Shown: positions 46,695 through 60,269 of the stretch, piece after piece
Position numbering within the stretch: position 1 is the first letter of the stretch
How the letters are laid out: each line of letters opens with the position of its first letter
Origin: Lactiplantibacillus daowaiensis
GTDB taxonomy: Bacteria > Bacillota > Bacilli > Lactobacillales > Lactobacillaceae
DNA length: 64,000 bases
Direction of reading: 5' to 3'
NCBI RefSeq assembly: GCF_005405085.1
Contig: NZ_BJDJ01000004.1
Span: forward strand, 62,001-126,000
Notes under the pieces: model-generated
Told to the model about the DNA's origin: nothing
What the model saw: the letters and a program-made list of their open reading frames with translations, nothing else
Database searches by the model: none
Made by a program: the position numbers and the translations under genes

Positions 46695-49600
46695 TTAAAA
46701 CAAAGATAATTGATTTTCGTCTGGTAAGCCTTCCAAAACCCCATTATCGGTCATAAAGTCGATTAATGTCTTGGAAACTTTTCCACGTTTCGATAAATCT
46801 TCTTTCGACAAGAATGGTTTATCGGCACGGGCCGCAACGATTTGTTTAGCGACGTTCAAGCCCAATCCAGGTACAGCCCGGAATGGAGCGATCAGTGTAT
46901 CACCATCAATCAGCCAGTCGGCGGCATCCGATTTGTCTAAGTCGACCATTGAGAAATTAAACCCACGTTCCAACATTTCATTGGCCAATTCTAAGACCGT
47001 CAATAAGTTCTTTTCCTTGGTGGAAGCGTCCATCCCTTTATCAGTGATCGCCTTCATTGACGCTTTGACAGCTTCTTTACCATGCGCCATGGCAACTAAA
47101 TCAAAATCATCTGCCCGCACTGAGAAGTATGCGGCGTAATAGATTAATGGGAAATAGACTTTGAAGTAAGCGACCCGCAAAGCCATCAAAATATAGGCGG
47201 CGGCATGCGCCCGGGGGAACATATACTTGATCTTCAAGCAAGACTCGATATACCAATCTGGCACATCCGCATCTTTCATGGCTTGTTGCCAATCATCTGG
47301 AATCCCACGGCCTTTCCGCACGTGTTCCATAATTTGGAATGACATATCTGATTCCATGCCATAGTGAATCAAGTCGGTCATGATGTTATCCCGACAACCA
47401 ATAACTTCAGCTAACGTGACCGTCCCATCTTTGATCAATTCTTCCGCATTGCCTAACCACACATCGGTCCCATGTGACAGCCCTGAGATTTGGAGCAATT
47501 CATTAAAGGTCGATGGATGGGTTTCTTCAAGCATCCCACGGACAAATCGCGTCCCAAATTCTGGAATTCCGAGCGTCCCAGTCTTCGAAAAGATTTGGTC
47601 TTCAGTCACACCTAACACTTCTGGACTAGAAAAGATCTTCATTACCGTTGGATCAACCGGTGGGATACTTTCTGGCTTGATACCAGATAAATCTTGCAGC
47701 ATCCGAATCATCGTCGGATCATCATGACCCAAAATATCAATTTTCAAAATATTGTCATGGATCGAATGGAAATCAAAATGGGTCGTTTGCCAAGCCGCAG
47801 TTTGATCATCGGCTGGATATTGAACCGGCGTAAAATCATAAATGTCCATGTAGTCCGGCACAACAATAATCCCGGCCGGATGTTGACCAGTTGACCGCTT
47901 GACCCCGGTAATCCCTTTGGCCAGGCGATCAATTTCAGCATTACGCAGGTTTTGACTCGTATCACGTTCATATGCCTTAACATAGCCATAACCGGTCTTA
48001 TCCGCAACTGTCCCAATTGTCCCCGCCCGATAAACGTTCTTTTCACCGAACAAGACTTTCGTGTAGTTGTGGGCAATGGGTTGATAGTCACCAGAGAAGT
48101 TCAAATCAATATCGGGCACTTTGTTACCGTAGAAGCCCAAGAAAGTTTCGAACGGAATGTTATGACCATCACGCACCATATCCGTCCCACACTTAGGGCA
48201 ATCTTTTGGTGGTAAATCATAGCCAGACCCATATTCGTTATTCGTGTAAAAATGTGAATATTGACACTTTGGACAACGATAATGGGGTGGCATCGGATTC
48301 ACTTCTGTAATCCCAGACAACGTGGCCACTAGACTAGACCCAACTGACCCCCGGGACCCAACTAAGTACCCGTCCTTATTGGACTTAAATACCAGTCGTT
48401 GCGCAATCAAGTAAATAACCGAGAACCCGTTCCCGATAATACTCTTCAATTCTTTATCCACCCGTTTTTGGACGATTTCTGGGAGTGGATCGCCGTACCA
48501 AGCGTGGGCTCGATCCATCGTCAACTGCTTGATTTCGGCTTCGGCCCCCTTCATCCGTGGCGTGTAAAGTTTATCTTTAACAGGCCGGACCGTTTCAAAT
48601 CGGTTGGCGATTGCTTGTGAGTTTTCAACGACAATTTTATGCGCCACATCGGCACCTAAAAAGTTGAAATCTTTCAGCATTTCATCCGTTGTTTTGAAAT
48701 GAACGTCGGGCCGTTCAGTCCGATTTAACGGATTAGCGCCACCTTGCGAGTGAATCAAAATTTTACGGTAAACTTTATCTTCAGGATTTAAGTAATGGAC
48801 ATCGCCAGTCGCCACGACCGGAATATTCATTTCATCACCTAAACTGACCATATTACCAATAATTTCTTCCAAATGCGCATTATCAGCGATCAATTCACTT
48901 TCCAGTAATGGCGCGTAAGCAGCTTTAGGCTGTACTTCTAAGAAGTCATAATAGCCAGCCTTTTGGCGTGCTTCAGCGGCCCCTTTTTGCATCATCGCCG
49001 TAAAGACTTCACCACTTGAACAAGCTGATCCCACTAAAATCCCATCACGGTACTTATTCAAAATACTTCGCGGCACTCGTGGCACCCGGTAATAGTATTC
49101 GACGTTCGATAACGAAATAATGTGGAATAAATTCTTCAAGCCTGCTTGAGTCTGGGCGTAGAGCGTCGCATGAAACGGCCGTGCATGGCGATAAGCCGCA
49201 TTTTCATTCATATGATCGTTTAATTGATCATGGAATTGGACTTCATACCGTTCTTCGGCATCTTTTAAGAATAAATGATTTAAATGCCCCGTCGATTCCG
49301 CATCATAAATTGCCCGGTGATGGTGTTCCAAGTTAACGCCAAACTTTTTAGATAACGTATTTAGTCGATAACTCTTCAACGTTGGGTAGAGCCACCGCGC
49401 TAACGTTAACGTATCAATAATTGGATTTTCAATCGGCCCCATATCATGACGCGCATAGCCGGTATTCATAAACCCGATATCAAAGGTCACGTTATGGCCA
49501 ACGATAATGGCATCGCCGTAAAATTCGCGGAACAAGCGGAACACTTCTTCTTCTGACTTCGATCCGCGTACCATATCATCGGTGATACTCGTCAAGTTCG

Positions 49601-51011
49601 TTGTCGTATCTGACAAATGGAATCCCGGATCAATAAATTCTTCAAATTGATCGACAACGTTACCTTTGACCATCTTAACCGCGGAAAGTTCGATCACCTT
49701 ATCGTAAATCGCCGATAACCCGGTTGTTTCAGTATCAAAAATCACATAAGTCGATTCTTTCAAGTCAACATGGGCATCGTTATACGCGATTGGGACACCA
49801 TCATCCACCATGTTGGCTTCGACGCCATATAACACTTTAATGTTATTTTTCTGGCCAGCCGCAAACGCTTCTGGAAAGGCTTGTGCCCCGGAATGGTCGG
49901 TAATCGCAATCGCGGGTTGTCCCCATTTAGCGGCTTGCGCCACGAAATCAGAAACACTGTTAGTCGCATCCATCGAACTCATATTCGAATGTAAATGTAA
50001 TTCGACGCGTTTATCACCTTCAGGCGCGGTATCTTGACGTGACGTATGCGTTGTTTCATTGATATCATAAGCATTTAACGTCAAATCGCGCATAAAGCTA
50101 TCTTCTTGGACCGAGCCGCGAACCCGCACCCACATGCCAGGATGCATCGCAGCGAACTGCGCCTCATCATCACTATTGCGCGAAAACTTCTTAACGACCA
50201 TCGATGAACTATAATCGGTGACCTTTAAGATCAATAGTTGGCGTTGCGACCGTAATGTCCGCACTTCCATATCAAAGACATATCCTTCGATAACGACCGA
50301 ACGTTCTTCTTCGGTGATTTGAACCAACTGTTTCGCTGGTTCAGCTGGGTTAATGGCTTTCCCAAGTTGGACTGGCCCATCAATTGGCGCTGGGGTGTCC
50401 CCTTGTTGTTGCCGTTTTTCATTGGCTTTTTTAATGGCGGCTTCAGCTTTCTTCGCCAGTGCTTGATCAGACTTAGCTTTCTGCTCATGAAATGCCTTGA
50501 TCTTCGCCTGTGACGCCGATTCATCAATCATCGTATGAACCGAGAATTTTGGAAAACCAAGTGCTTGATAAGTTTCTTCAATTGGACCTAAGGCCTGATT
50601 CGTTAAAAACTTCTGAATCACTTCATTTTCAGCCAGTAGCAACACTCGGTCATCTTCATAAGTTGGCACGTTACTATTACATAACGATTGAACTAACGGT
50701 GACGTGATGCCACTATTTTGCACGATCCATTCCCAGTAATTCGCTAATTCAGTTGGATTAACAGTGGTGTCATCCGTTTGAATCACGATTTTAACGCCGG
50801 CAATGTCGTGAAACGCCATCCGCAATTTATTTTGAAACGTCATAAACTGACTAAATGGCAAAACGTGTTGGAAATGCAAATGAAATTCCCAAACTTTCGA
50901 CGCTTGATGAACCGTCAATTTATCGATGGTCGCATCGGCCATGCTCGGATCATCTGGCAAATCGATTTGTTCAAGTAACTTCGTAAACATTTCGTGCTGA
51001 TTTAAGCTCAC
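46695..51011 (-). CDS. polC: DNA polymerase III PolC-type
   Basis: The main replicative polymerase of low-GC Gram-positives, 1438 residues. It has an N-terminal region, an OB fold (about 235-320), a PHP domain split by the 3'-5' exonuclease ([20 protein letters not shown], about 428), and a zinc-binding element ([16 protein letters not shown]). Palm and fingers with [12 protein letters not shown] and a C-terminal segment ending NQLSLF follow. Length is typical. It is flanked by terminators on both sides and likely transcribed alone. Confidence 0.98.
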   Translation of the reverse strand: MSLNQHEMFTKLLEQIDLPDDPSMADATIDKLTVHQASKVWEFHLHFQHVLPFSQFMTFQNKLRMAFHDIAGVKIVIQTDDTTVNPTELANYWEWIVQNSGITSPLVQSLCNSNVPTYEDDRVLLLAENEVIQKFLTNQALGPIEETYQALGFPKFSVHTMIDESASQAKIKAFHEQKAKSDQALAKKAEAAIKKANEKRQQQGDTPAPIDGPVQLGKAINPAEPAKQLVQITEEERSVVIEGYVFDMEVRTLRSQRQLLILKVTDYSSSMVVKKFSRNSDDEAQFAAMHPGMWVRVRGSVQEDSFMRDLTLNAYDINETTHTSRQDTAPEGDKRVELHLHSNMSSMDATNSVSDFVAQAAKWGQPAIAITDHSGAQAFPEAFAAGQKNNIKVLYGVEANMVDDGVPIAYNDAHVDLKESTYVIFDTETTGLSAIYDKVIELSAVKMVKGNVVDQFEEFIDPGFHLSDTTTNLTSITDDMVRGSKSEEEVFRLFREFYGDAIIVGHNVTFDIGFMNTGYARHDMGPIENPIIDTLTLARWLYPTLKSYRLNTLSKKFGVNLEHHHRAIYDAESTGHLNHLFLKDAEERYEVQFHDQLNDHMNENAAYRHARPFHATLYAQTQAGLKNLFHIISLSNVEYYYRVPRVPRSILNKYRDGILVGSACSSGEVFTAMMQKGAAEARQKAGYYDFLEVQPKAAYAPLLESELIADNAHLEEIIGNMVSLGDEMNIPVVATGDVHYLNPEDKVYRKILIHSQGGANPLNRTERPDVHFKTTDEMLKDFNFLGADVAHKIVVENSQAIANRFETVRPVKDKLYTPRMKGAEAEIKQLTMDRAHAWYGDPLPEIVQKRVDKELKSIIGNGFSVIYLIAQRLVFKSNKDGYLVGSRGSVGSSLVATLSGITEVNPMPPHYRCPKCQYSHFYTNNEYGSGYDLPPKDCPKCGTDMVRDGHNIPFETFLGFYGNKVPDIDLNFSGDYQPIAHNYTKVLFGEKNVYRAGTIGTVADKTGYGYVKAYERDTSQNLRNAEIDRLAKGITGVKRSTGQHPAGIIVVPDYMDIYDFTPVQYPADDQTAAWQTTHFDFHSIHDNILKIDILGHDDPTMIRMLQDLSGIKPESIPPVDPTVMKIFSSPEVLGVTEDQIFSKTGTLGIPEFGTRFVRGMLEETHPSTFNELLQISGLSHGTDVWLGNAEELIKDGTVTLAEVIGCRDNIMTDLIHYGMESDMSFQIMEHVRKGRGIPDDWQQAMKDADVPDWYIESCLKIKYMFPRAHAAAYILMALRVAYFKVYFPLIYYAAYFSVRADDFDLVAMAHGKEAVKASMKAITDKGMDASTKEKNLLTVLELANEMLERGFNFSMVDLDKSDAADWLIDGDTLIAPFRAVPGLGLNVAKQIVAARADKPFLSKEDLSKRGKVSKTLIDFMTDNGVLEGLPDENQLSLF

Positions 51012-51039
51012 GCGTGGGCCTCCTTATCTCTATTCTAAC

Positions 51040-51083
51040 TAAAATCACCTAGTTTCCATGGTGCTCGAAACTAGGTGATTTCT
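51040..51083 (-). terminator. Terminator between proS and polC
   Basis: AATCACCTAGTTTC / GAAACTAGGTGATT with an 11-base loop lies between the two genes. Confidence 0.82.
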
Positions 51084-51147
51084 GCATACCCAATAAGTTT
51101 AAGTGTACGCATTTTTTAATTAACTTGCAACGGTGAGCGTCGCAAAA

Positions 51148-52857
<1,710 letters not shown>

Positions 52858-52896
52858 CTAGAAATCTTCTCCTTATTGGTACCAATTTATTATTGC

Positions 52897-54174
52897 TTAG
52901 AAGAAATATCGTTGGATATCATTCCAAGTGACTAACACCATTAATAACATTAACAAGCCAAACCCAATCAGGGTAATGACACTTTCAGTTTCAACCCGCA
53001 GTGGCTTACCGCGAATCCCTTCGATAATGTTTAACAACAACTTACCACCATCCAACGCTGGAATCGGCAACAAGTTCACAATCCCTAAGTTGATCGACAA
53101 AACGGCTAACAAGTAAATCACTTGGCGAATCCCAGATTTAGCAGCTTGCGAGGTCGTCGCAAAAATGGCAACAGGACCGCCTAAGTCATTCAAACTAAAG
53201 CCGTGGGTCACCATACGACCAAGCACTTGGAAAATCTGTTTCGTGATATTCCAAGAACCCGTAAAGCCATATGCCAACTTTGTGCTCAGCCGTGAATCGG
53301 TACTAGTGCCCCATTTGACACCAATTTGACCAACTTTATTACCAGAAACAGTCTTGGCTGCCGGTTTAACCGTAACCGTCCGCGTTTGACCAGCGCGTTT
53401 GACACCTAATTTCAATTTTTGATTTGGACTATCTTGAATCAATAACGAAATCGACTGCGCATTGGTCATTTTTTTGCCGTTGACTGCCACGATTTGATCG
53501 CCAGTCTTAATACCTGCCTGACGCGCAACAGAATTAGCCGTAGTCCCTGCAACTTTAGTCGTAACGGTGGTCACACCACCTTGCATAAACGCTAAAATCG
53601 CAAAAGTGATAATCGCTAAAATAAAGTTGTTCATCGGACCCGCAAAGTTGGTTAACATCCGTTGCCATAATTTGGCCGATTGGAATTGAACATCGACGGG
53701 CGCAATTTGTACTTCAGTCCCGTCGCTTTCAATAATCGTCGCATCATGGTCAACTTGATAACGTTTAACTTCACTTTCGTCACCATTTTCATACCCTTCG
53801 ATCCAGAGTTCCTGCTCCAAATCATTGGCTGTCACTGATAACGGGATGCCATTAAACAACGTGGTTTTCTTGCTCGCATTGATCGAGTGCACTAAGCCAT
53901 CTTGACCAACTTGTAAACTAACCGGGGTCCCCGGCTTGAGTTCGTCGTCTTCATCATCCGCGACCCCCGCCATCCGAACGTAACCCCCAATGGGCAACAT
54001 CCGTAACGTGTAAGTCGTCGCATTCCGGCGAAATGCGACCGCTTTAGGCCCCATACCGACGGAAAATTCTCGGACTAAGATCCCAGCCCGTTTCGCAAAG
54101 TAAAAGTGGCCGAATTCATGCACAATTACCAAAATTCCGAAGACGATAATGAACGTAATAATTGTAACTATCAA
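52897..54174 (-). CDS. rseP: Intramembrane zinc metalloprotease RseP/Eep family
   Basis: A site-2 protease that cuts membrane segments of anti-sigma factors and signal-peptide remnants. Motifs are HEFGH (residues 19-23 from TTG 54174), a PDZ domain (about 210-290, GIKTGDQIVAVNGKKM) and the C-terminal NLLPIPALDGG. TTG 54174 is chosen because AAAGGA lies eight bases upstream and the protein then begins MIVTIITFII as in relatives. Lies between cdsA and proS. Confidence 0.95.
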   Translation of the reverse strand: MIVTIITFIIVFGILVIVHEFGHFYFAKRAGILVREFSVGMGPKAVAFRRNATTYTLRMLPIGGYVRMAGVADDEDDELKPGTPVSLQVGQDGLVHSINASKKTTLFNGIPLSVTANDLEQELWIEGYENGDESEVKRYQVDHDATIIESDGTEVQIAPVDVQFQSAKLWQRMLTNFAGPMNNFILAIITFAILAFMQGGVTTVTTKVAGTTANSVARQAGIKTGDQIVAVNGKKMTNAQSISLLIQDSPNQKLKLGVKRAGQTRTVTVKPAAKTVSGNKVGQIGVKWGTSTDSRLSTKLAYGFTGSWNITKQIFQVLGRMVTHGFSLNDLGGPVAIFATTSQAAKSGIRQVIYLLAVLSINLGIVNLLPIPALDGGKLLLNIIEGIRGKPLRVETESVITLIGFGLLMLLMVLVTWNDIQRYFF

Positions 54175-54217
54175 AAAGCGGTTCCTTTCTTCCACAGCCT
54201 GTGGAGGTCCTCAGACG

Positions 54218-55003
54218 TTAAAACAAACCAAATAAGTGGGCAATTGGGAAAACGAGTAACATACTGTCAAACCGGTCTAAAATTCCACCATGTCCAGGTA
54301 AAATCTTACCGGAATCCTTGACACCATAATACCGCTTCAAGGCTGATTCGACTAAATCACCAAATTGACCGACCACTGACAGAATAATCGTAATCACTAA
54401 CATGCTAAGCCAATTGTGGTATCCAACTTGAAAACCAATCGCAAAAGCCGTCGCAATCACGACTCCAATCACGCTCCCGCCAATACAGCCTTCCCAAGTC
54501 TTGTTAGGGCTAATTGGGGTCACTTTATGTTTACCTAGCTTGCGGCCAACCATATAAGCACCACTATCCGTTGCCCAGACAATAAACATCGCATAGAGCA
54601 ACATCTCAACACTCACACCGCGAGCGGCCGTAAAGTAGTTGAAACCCATCCCAATATAGAATATCCCTAACGTTAACACCCCGGCATCGTCAAATGAAAA
54701 CCGATTCCGTGACCAAACGGTGTGCAATAACATTAAAATAATCAAGAAATAGATTACATAAGCCTTGTTCAATTGGTCTGGAAGGCCATTAAACCACTTA
54801 TTCGGTGCAATCTCAATCATGACGGCTAACATGCTGACAATCGCTTCAAACGAAATCAACAATTTTTTCCGCATAATCAATAATTCTGACATCGCAATCG
54901 CCCCAAGCAGCATTGCGACGATGTCTAAGGTCATCCCACCTAAAAAGATCACTGGGATAAACAAAGCCAACGCAATAACCGCTGTAATGACGCGTTGTTT
55001 CAT
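54218..55003 (-). CDS. cdsA: Phosphatidate cytidylyltransferase
   Basis: CdsA makes CDP-diacylglycerol for phospholipid synthesis. A multi-helix membrane protein of 261 residues, with the signature SPNKTWEGCIGG and GDLVESALKRYYGVKDSG...LPGHGGILDRFDSM near the C-terminus. Follows uppS by 15 bases. Confidence 0.96.
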   Translation of the reverse strand: MKQRVITAVIALALFIPVIFLGGMTLDIVAMLLGAIAMSELLIMRKKLLISFEAIVSMLAVMIEIAPNKWFNGLPDQLNKAYVIYFLIILMLLHTVWSRNRFSFDDAGVLTLGIFYIGMGFNYFTAARGVSVEMLLYAMFIVWATDSGAYMVGRKLGKHKVTPISPNKTWEGCIGGSVIGVVIATAFAIGFQVGYHNWLSMLVITIILSVVGQFGDLVESALKRYYGVKDSGKILPGHGGILDRFDSMLLVFPIAHLFGLF

Positions 55004-55018
55004 AAGCTAAAACTCCCT

Positions 55019-55798
55019 TTATTTTTGATCCGACAACCCACCAAAGCGACGATCACGACTTTGAAAATCCGCGATACAAGCTTTTAAGGTCGCCGCTGTA
55101 AAATCTGGCCACTTCACATCTGTAAAGACCAGTTCACTATAAGCTATCTGCCATAATAAAAAGTTGGAAATTCGTTCTTCACCACTCGTCCGAATCAATA
55201 AATCCGGGTCATGATAAGCCCCTAAAGGTGCTGTCATCAGGGCAGCATCGACAGTCGTGTCATCGATTTCATCCACGGCTAACTCACCCGCTTGCACCTG
55301 GCTGGCAATCTTTTGAATGCCAGTCACGATTTCTGCACGTGAACCATAATTCAACGCAAAGTTTAATACCATACCGTCACAGTCTTTCGTATCGGCAATC
55401 GCATTGTTAACTGCCGTCTGCGTCTTAGCCGGCAATTGATCGGTATAACCCATCACTTGGACCCGCACGTTGTGCTTGACTAAATCAGGCACAAACGTAT
55501 CAAAGAAACTTACTGGTAACTGCATTAAATAGTTGACTTCATCAGTCGGGCGTTTCCAGTTTTCCGTTGAAAAAGCATAGAGCGTCAACACTTTCACACC
55601 TAAATCACTCGCGGCAATCGTGACTTTTTTGACGGTGTTCATCCCTTCTTTGTGACCCGCAACCCGGGGCAAATGCCGGGCTTTGGCCCACCGTCCGTTA
55701 CCATCCATAATAATCGCGACGTGAGCTGGGATCCGTTGTGCATCGAGTTCTACGTTCTCATCGGCTGCTGGATCATTTTTATTTAAAAAAGCGAACAA
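55019..55798 (-). CDS. uppS: Undecaprenyl diphosphate synthase
   Basis: The cis-prenyltransferase that makes the C55 lipid carrier for peptidoglycan and teichoic acids. Catalytic Asp32 is in IIMDGNGRWAKARHLPR; GHKEGMNTVKK and the C-terminal LIRTSGEERISNFLLWQ are conserved. 259 residues. Precedes cdsA. Confidence 0.97.
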   Translation of the reverse strand: MFAFLNKNDPAADENVELDAQRIPAHVAIIMDGNGRWAKARHLPRVAGHKEGMNTVKKVTIAASDLGVKVLTLYAFSTENWKRPTDEVNYLMQLPVSFFDTFVPDLVKHNVRVQVMGYTDQLPAKTQTAVNNAIADTKDCDGMVLNFALNYGSRAEIVTGIQKIASQVQAGELAVDEIDDTTVDAALMTAPLGAYHDPDLLIRTSGEERISNFLLWQIAYSELVFTDVKWPDFTAATLKACIADFQSRDRRFGGLSDQK

Positions 55799-55867
55799 AT
55801 TGCACCTCCAAAAAAAGCTTAACCAAGCACTATTTTACCAAAAAAAGCGCCATTAAACTATCTTCAA

Positions 55868-55903
55868 CAAAAAAAGGCTTGAATTTCTTCAAGCCTTTTT
55901 GAC
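55868..55903 (-). terminator. Terminator after frr
   Basis: On the minus strand AAAAGGCTTGAAG / CTTCAAGCC-type stem plus T run. Confidence 0.85.
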
Positions 55904-55917
55904 TAATTGGGCACGAA

Positions 55918-56481
55918 TTAACCTTCGAGCACTTCTTTTTCTTTGTCGGCAACAATGGCATCAACGTCTTTACCTGCTTGATTGGTCAACTTTTGCATTT
56001 GGTCTTCCAATTCATGCAATTGGTCATCAGTGAAGTCGCCATTTTTATGGCCCTTCTTCAAGGCATCCATTGCGTCACGCCGAACGTTTCGAACGGCAAC
56101 TTTAGCCCGTTCACCTTCAGCTTTAACATCTTTAGCCAATTCCTTACGGCGTTCTTCTGTTAATTGTGGAATGACCAAACGAATGGCACTCCCATCATTA
56201 GCTGGGCTAATCCCTAAATCAGAAGCTAAAATTGCTTTTTCGATTTCTTTTAACGCCGTCTTATCAAATGGTGTCACCATTAAAACCCGTGGTTCAGGAA
56301 CGGTGATGGCGGCCATTTGATTCAATGGTGTTTGCGTGCCGTAATAATCAGCTGAGATCCGGTTCAAAAGTGAAGCATTGGCCCGGCCGGCCCGGATGTT
56401 ACCAAGTTCACGTTGTAAAGCAGATCCTGCTTTTTCCATCTTATCTTGTGCTGCTTTTAAAATTGGTTCCGTTACTGCCAT
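55918..56481 (-). CDS. frr: Ribosome recycling factor
   Basis: RRF splits post-termination ribosomes with EF-G. 187 residues, with a three-helix bundle and the conserved [26 protein letters not shown] and [13 protein letters not shown]. Directly follows pyrH (2-base gap). Confidence 0.97.
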   Translation of the reverse strand: MAVTEPILKAAQDKMEKAGSALQRELGNIRAGRANASLLNRISADYYGTQTPLNQMAAITVPEPRVLMVTPFDKTALKEIEKAILASDLGISPANDGSAIRLVIPQLTEERRKELAKDVKAEGERAKVAVRNVRRDAMDALKKGHKNGDFTDDQLHELEDQMQKLTNQAGKDVDAIVADKEKEVLEG

Positions 56482-56483
56482 TA

Positions 56484-57275
<792 letters not shown>

Positions 57276-57302
57276 TCAATTCCCGGGGTAAAACCGTTGA
57301 CC

Positions 57303-57345
57303 GTAAAAAAAGGATTGCGCCAAAACCAAGTTTTGCGCAATCCCC
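57303..57345 (-). terminator. Terminator after tsf
   Basis: On the minus strand GGATTGCGCAAAACTTGG / TTTTGGCGCAATCC plus seven T residues. Confidence 0.88.
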
Positions 57346-57362
57346 GTTTTAAAAACTAATGA

Positions 57363-58241
57363 TTAGTCTTTGATTTGGCTCATAATTTCATCAACGAAAT
57401 TACCAGTTTGCTTTTCGATACCTTCGCCAACTTCAAAACGGATGAAGGTATTAACCTTACCGCCCTTAGATTCAACAAAGTGAGCAACTGTTTGGTCAGA
57501 ATCCTTGACGAATTCTTGATCATCCAAACTGATTTCTGAAAGCCACTTGTTCAAACGGCCTTCAACCATCTTTTCAACGATCTTTTCAGGCTTGCCTTCG
57601 TTCAAAGCTTCCTTAACTAAGACGTCTTTTTCGTGAGCTAACGTTTCGCTAGGTACTTGTTCACGTGAAACGTATTCTGGGTTAATCGCAGCAACGTGCA
57701 TCGCAACGTCTTTAGCGGTTGCTTCATCAGCACCATCTAAGACAACTAATGCACCGATTTGGCCGCCATTATGGATGTATGAACCAAAGTTTTGGTCGGC
57801 ACCCTTTTCGATAACCTTGAAACGACGTAAGCTGATTTTTTCACCAGTGACTTGAGTCGTTGCAATCACATCATCGTTAACCGTACCGTTGTCAGATTTC
57901 AAAGCTAAGGCAGCTTCAACTGATTCTGGGGCTTCATCAGCAATCTTATCAGCGATTTCAGCAACTAAAGCCTTGAATGGGTCACTTGAAGCGACAAAGT
58001 CAGTTTCTGAGTTAACTTCCACGATAGCAGCATGGTCGCCTTTAATCGCAACAGCAGCCATCCCTTCAGCAGCAACACGGCCACTCTTCTTTTCAGCTTT
58101 AGCAACGCCTTTTTCGCGTAAAACGTCAACGGCTTTTGCCATGTCGCCTTCAGTTTCAACTAACGCTTTTTTAGCGTCCATCATACCAACACCGGTTTTG
58201 TCACGGAGTTCTTTAACTTGTGCTGCAGAAATCTTTGCCAT
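57363..58241 (-). CDS. tsf: Elongation factor Ts
   Basis: EF-Ts regenerates EF-Tu-GTP. 292 residues with the N-terminal UBA-like part ([19 protein letters not shown]) and core motif ([15 protein letters not shown]). Follows rpsB after a hairpin-containing gap. Confidence 0.98.
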   Translation of the reverse strand: MAKISAAQVKELRDKTGVGMMDAKKALVETEGDMAKAVDVLREKGVAKAEKKSGRVAAEGMAAVAIKGDHAAIVEVNSETDFVASSDPFKALVAEIADKIADEAPESVEAALALKSDNGTVNDDVIATTQVTGEKISLRRFKVIEKGADQNFGSYIHNGGQIGALVVLDGADEATAKDVAMHVAAINPEYVSREQVPSETLAHEKDVLVKEALNEGKPEKIVEKMVEGRLNKWLSEISLDDQEFVKDSDQTVAHFVESKGGKVNTFIRFEVGEGIEKQTGNFVDEIMSQIKD

Positions 58242-58274
58242 AGTTTACTCTCCTTTGAGTATGTGTGATTTTAA

Positions 58275-58332
58275 TAGAAAAAGCTGCCCTCAAAATCAGG
58301 CCAATGAGGTCCGCGATTTTTAAGACAGCCTA
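58275..58332 (-). terminator. Hairpin between rpsB and tsf
   Basis: On the minus strand GGCTGTCTTAAAAATC pairs with GATTTTGAGGGCAGC, followed by five T residues. It could be a partial terminator that sets the rpsB to tsf ratio. Confidence 0.7.
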
Positions 58333-58347
58333 ATTTATTTCAATTAA

Positions 58348-59154
58348 TTATTTGTTGTCAGACTTTGCGTCGTTGTCGCCTTCAACAGCTTCAACGATGT
58401 CTTCTAAAGAATCAACTGACTTTTTAGCGTCTTTGTTGTCTTTGAATGAGTCTTCGGTAACATCTTCGTCTTCACCTTGACGACCTTCAATAACAGCATC
58501 AGCCATCTTAGAAGTGATCAAACGAACGGCACGAATAGCGTCATCGTTTGATGGGATGATAACGTCAATGTCATCAGGATCAGTGTTAGTATCAACCATC
58601 GCAACGATTGGAATGTTCAATTTTTGAGCTTCCTTAACCGCGATTTGTTCCTTACGAGGGTCAACGATAAACATAACATCTGGGATGCGAGGCATGTCTT
58701 CGATACCGCCAAGGAATTTTTCAAGCTTAGCGCGTTGCTTGATTAATAATGAAACTTCCTTCTTAGGTAAACGATCGAAAGTCCCGTCTTCTTCCATCTT
58801 CTTCAATTGCTTAAGACGCTTGATTCGAGTTTGGATGGTGTTCCAGTTAGTCAAAGTCCCACCTAACCAACGATGGTTAACGTAGTATTGACCTGCACGG
58901 GTAGCTTCTTCTTCGATTGAATCTTGGGCTTGTTTCTTAGTCCCAACAAACAAGATAACGCCATCATCAGCAGCGGCATCCTTAACGAAGTTGTAAGCTG
59001 AATCAATCATCTTGACCGTCTTTTGTAAGTCAATGATGTAAATGCCGTTCCGTTCCGTAAAGATGTATGGTTTCATCTTTGGGTTCCAACGACGAGTTTG
59101 GTGACCGAAATGGACACCGGCTTCAAGCAATTGTTTCATAGAAATAACAGCCAT
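58348..59154 (-). CDS. rpsB: 30S ribosomal protein S2
   Basis: 268 residues, starting [18 protein letters not shown] and [12 protein letters not shown], with [12 protein letters not shown] and [14 protein letters not shown]. The C-terminal tail (about 225-268) is a Lys/Asp/Glu-rich extension. Start is ATG behind TTTGGAGG. A conserved leader precedes it. Confidence 0.98.
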   Translation of the reverse strand: MAVISMKQLLEAGVHFGHQTRRWNPKMKPYIFTERNGIYIIDLQKTVKMIDSAYNFVKDAAADDGVILFVGTKKQAQDSIEEEATRAGQYYVNHRWLGGTLTNWNTIQTRIKRLKQLKKMEEDGTFDRLPKKEVSLLIKQRAKLEKFLGGIEDMPRIPDVMFIVDPRKEQIAVKEAQKLNIPIVAMVDTNTDPDDIDVIIPSNDDAIRAVRLITSKMADAVIEGRQGEDEDVTEDSFKDNKDAKKSVDSLEDIVEAVEGDNDAKSDNK

Positions 59155-59157
59155 AAT

Positions 59158-59275
59158 ATATGTGCCTCCAAAAATTTGTTTTGATCCTCCTCATGGGTCA
59201 CTTGGTCGCGGCACTCTTCCGAGCACAGCCACAACCATCACCACAAGTGTGAATTGGTGTTTTAACACCGAAAAT
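59158..59275 (-). promoter_or_regulatory. rpsB leader RNA (autoregulatory type)
   Basis: On the minus strand the leader carries GGTGTTAAAACACC, then GTGATGGTTGTGGCTGTGCTCGG..., and GGTCGCGGCACTCTTCCGAG on the plus side, forming stems before the S2 start. This resembles the S2-binding leader (Lacto-rpsB type) of Lactobacillales, from memory. Precise boundaries were not modelled. Confidence 0.65.
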
Positions 59276-59378
59276 TAGTATACCGAAAATTGCAGGTGCT
59301 TGCAAGAAATTTCATCAAGAATTTGTGATTTTTGAATAGTGTGCTAAAATACTTCTCGCATAGGAGGCTCAATTTAAC

Positions 59379-60101
59379 ATGATCAAAGCTATCATTTTTG
59401 ATGTAGACGATACCCTCTACGATCAAAAATCGCCGTTCGGTGACGCCTTAGCGCAAACGTTCGACCGACCGCTAGACGCAACTGAATTGGCCTTAGTTTT
59501 CAAACGGTTTCGTGACTTTACGGACCATACCTTCAACCAAGTGATGACTAACGAGTTAACGCTCGAAGCTTGGCAAACGGCACGGTTACGCCATGCAATG
59601 GCAACGTTAAACGTCAAACCGATTAGTACTGATTGGGTGATCCAATTTGAAATGGCCTATCATCAGGCCTTAACTAAGATCCACTTATTCGATGGCTTAG
59701 GCCCCGTTTTAGCTAAGCTCAGTCATTGTTTTAAGATTGGGATCATTACCAATGGTCCGGCCGCGATTCAACGGCAAAAGTTACATCAACTCCAAATCGA
59801 GCGCTATGTTCATCCAGATAATATTTTTATTTCTGAAGAACTCGGCCTTGCAAAACCAGACCCCTCGATTTTTACGACCTGGGCCCATCAATCTGGCATC
59901 CGGGCCAATCAAGCGGTTTACGTTGGTGATAACGCAGCCTTGGATATGACAAGCGCCAAGCACGCTGGTTGGCAAACATTTTGGTTTAATCATCGCCAAA
60001 ATTTACAAGCTCAGCCCACCGTCATTCCGGACCAAATTATTCAAACACCTGCTGAATTGAGTGAACTTTTAATGGCTCTCGTGCAAGCAGCTACCGTTTA
60101 A
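59379..60101 (+). CDS. HAD-superfamily hydrolase (HAD-IA, YjjG/haloacid-dehalogenase-like)
   Basis: A cytoplasmic phosphatase-type protein of 240 residues. Motif I is IFDVDDTLYDQ (Asp8, Asp10). A four-helix cap follows, then IGIITNGP (motif II), the lysine in LAKPDPSIF (motif III) and YVGDNAALDMTSAKHAGW (motif IV). The substrate is unknown; a nucleotide such as dUMP/dTMP is possible, as for YjjG. Start is ATG behind AGGAGG. It runs opposite to rpsB and converges with the ABC operon. Confidence 0.88.
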   Translation: MIKAIIFDVDDTLYDQKSPFGDALAQTFDRPLDATELALVFKRFRDFTDHTFNQVMTNELTLEAWQTARLRHAMATLNVKPISTDWVIQFEMAYHQALTKIHLFDGLGPVLAKLSHCFKIGIITNGPAAIQRQKLHQLQIERYVHPDNIFISEELGLAKPDPSIFTTWAHQSGIRANQAVYVGDNAALDMTSAKHAGWQTFWFNHRQNLQAQPTVIPDQIIQTPAELSELLMALVQAATV

Positions 60102-60120
60102 AGCCGGTTATTTTAATGAT

Positions 60121-60157
60121 GTAAAGCCTAGGAAAAACTCCTGGGCTTTTTGTTTTG
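60121..60157 (+). terminator. Terminator after the HAD gene
   Basis: AAAGCCTAGGA / TCCTGGGCTTT with a T run follows the HAD gene. Confidence 0.8.
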
Positions 60158-60203
60158 CATTTAGTTGCCATTATCAAGTTGCCGATATATCAGTACGATT
60201 CAC

Positions 60204-60258
60204 TAAAACAAGTGGTCAACAGTACCGCCAAATCGGTATTGTTGACCACTTGTTTTTT
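60204..60258. terminator. Long hairpin, bidirectional terminator
   Basis: AAAACAAGTGGTCAACAGTA and its complement (about 60237-60256) form a stem of about 22 bp with a small loop. It lies before the end of the minus-strand ABC gene. Confidence 0.82.
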
Positions 60259-60269
60259 CACTGACCAAA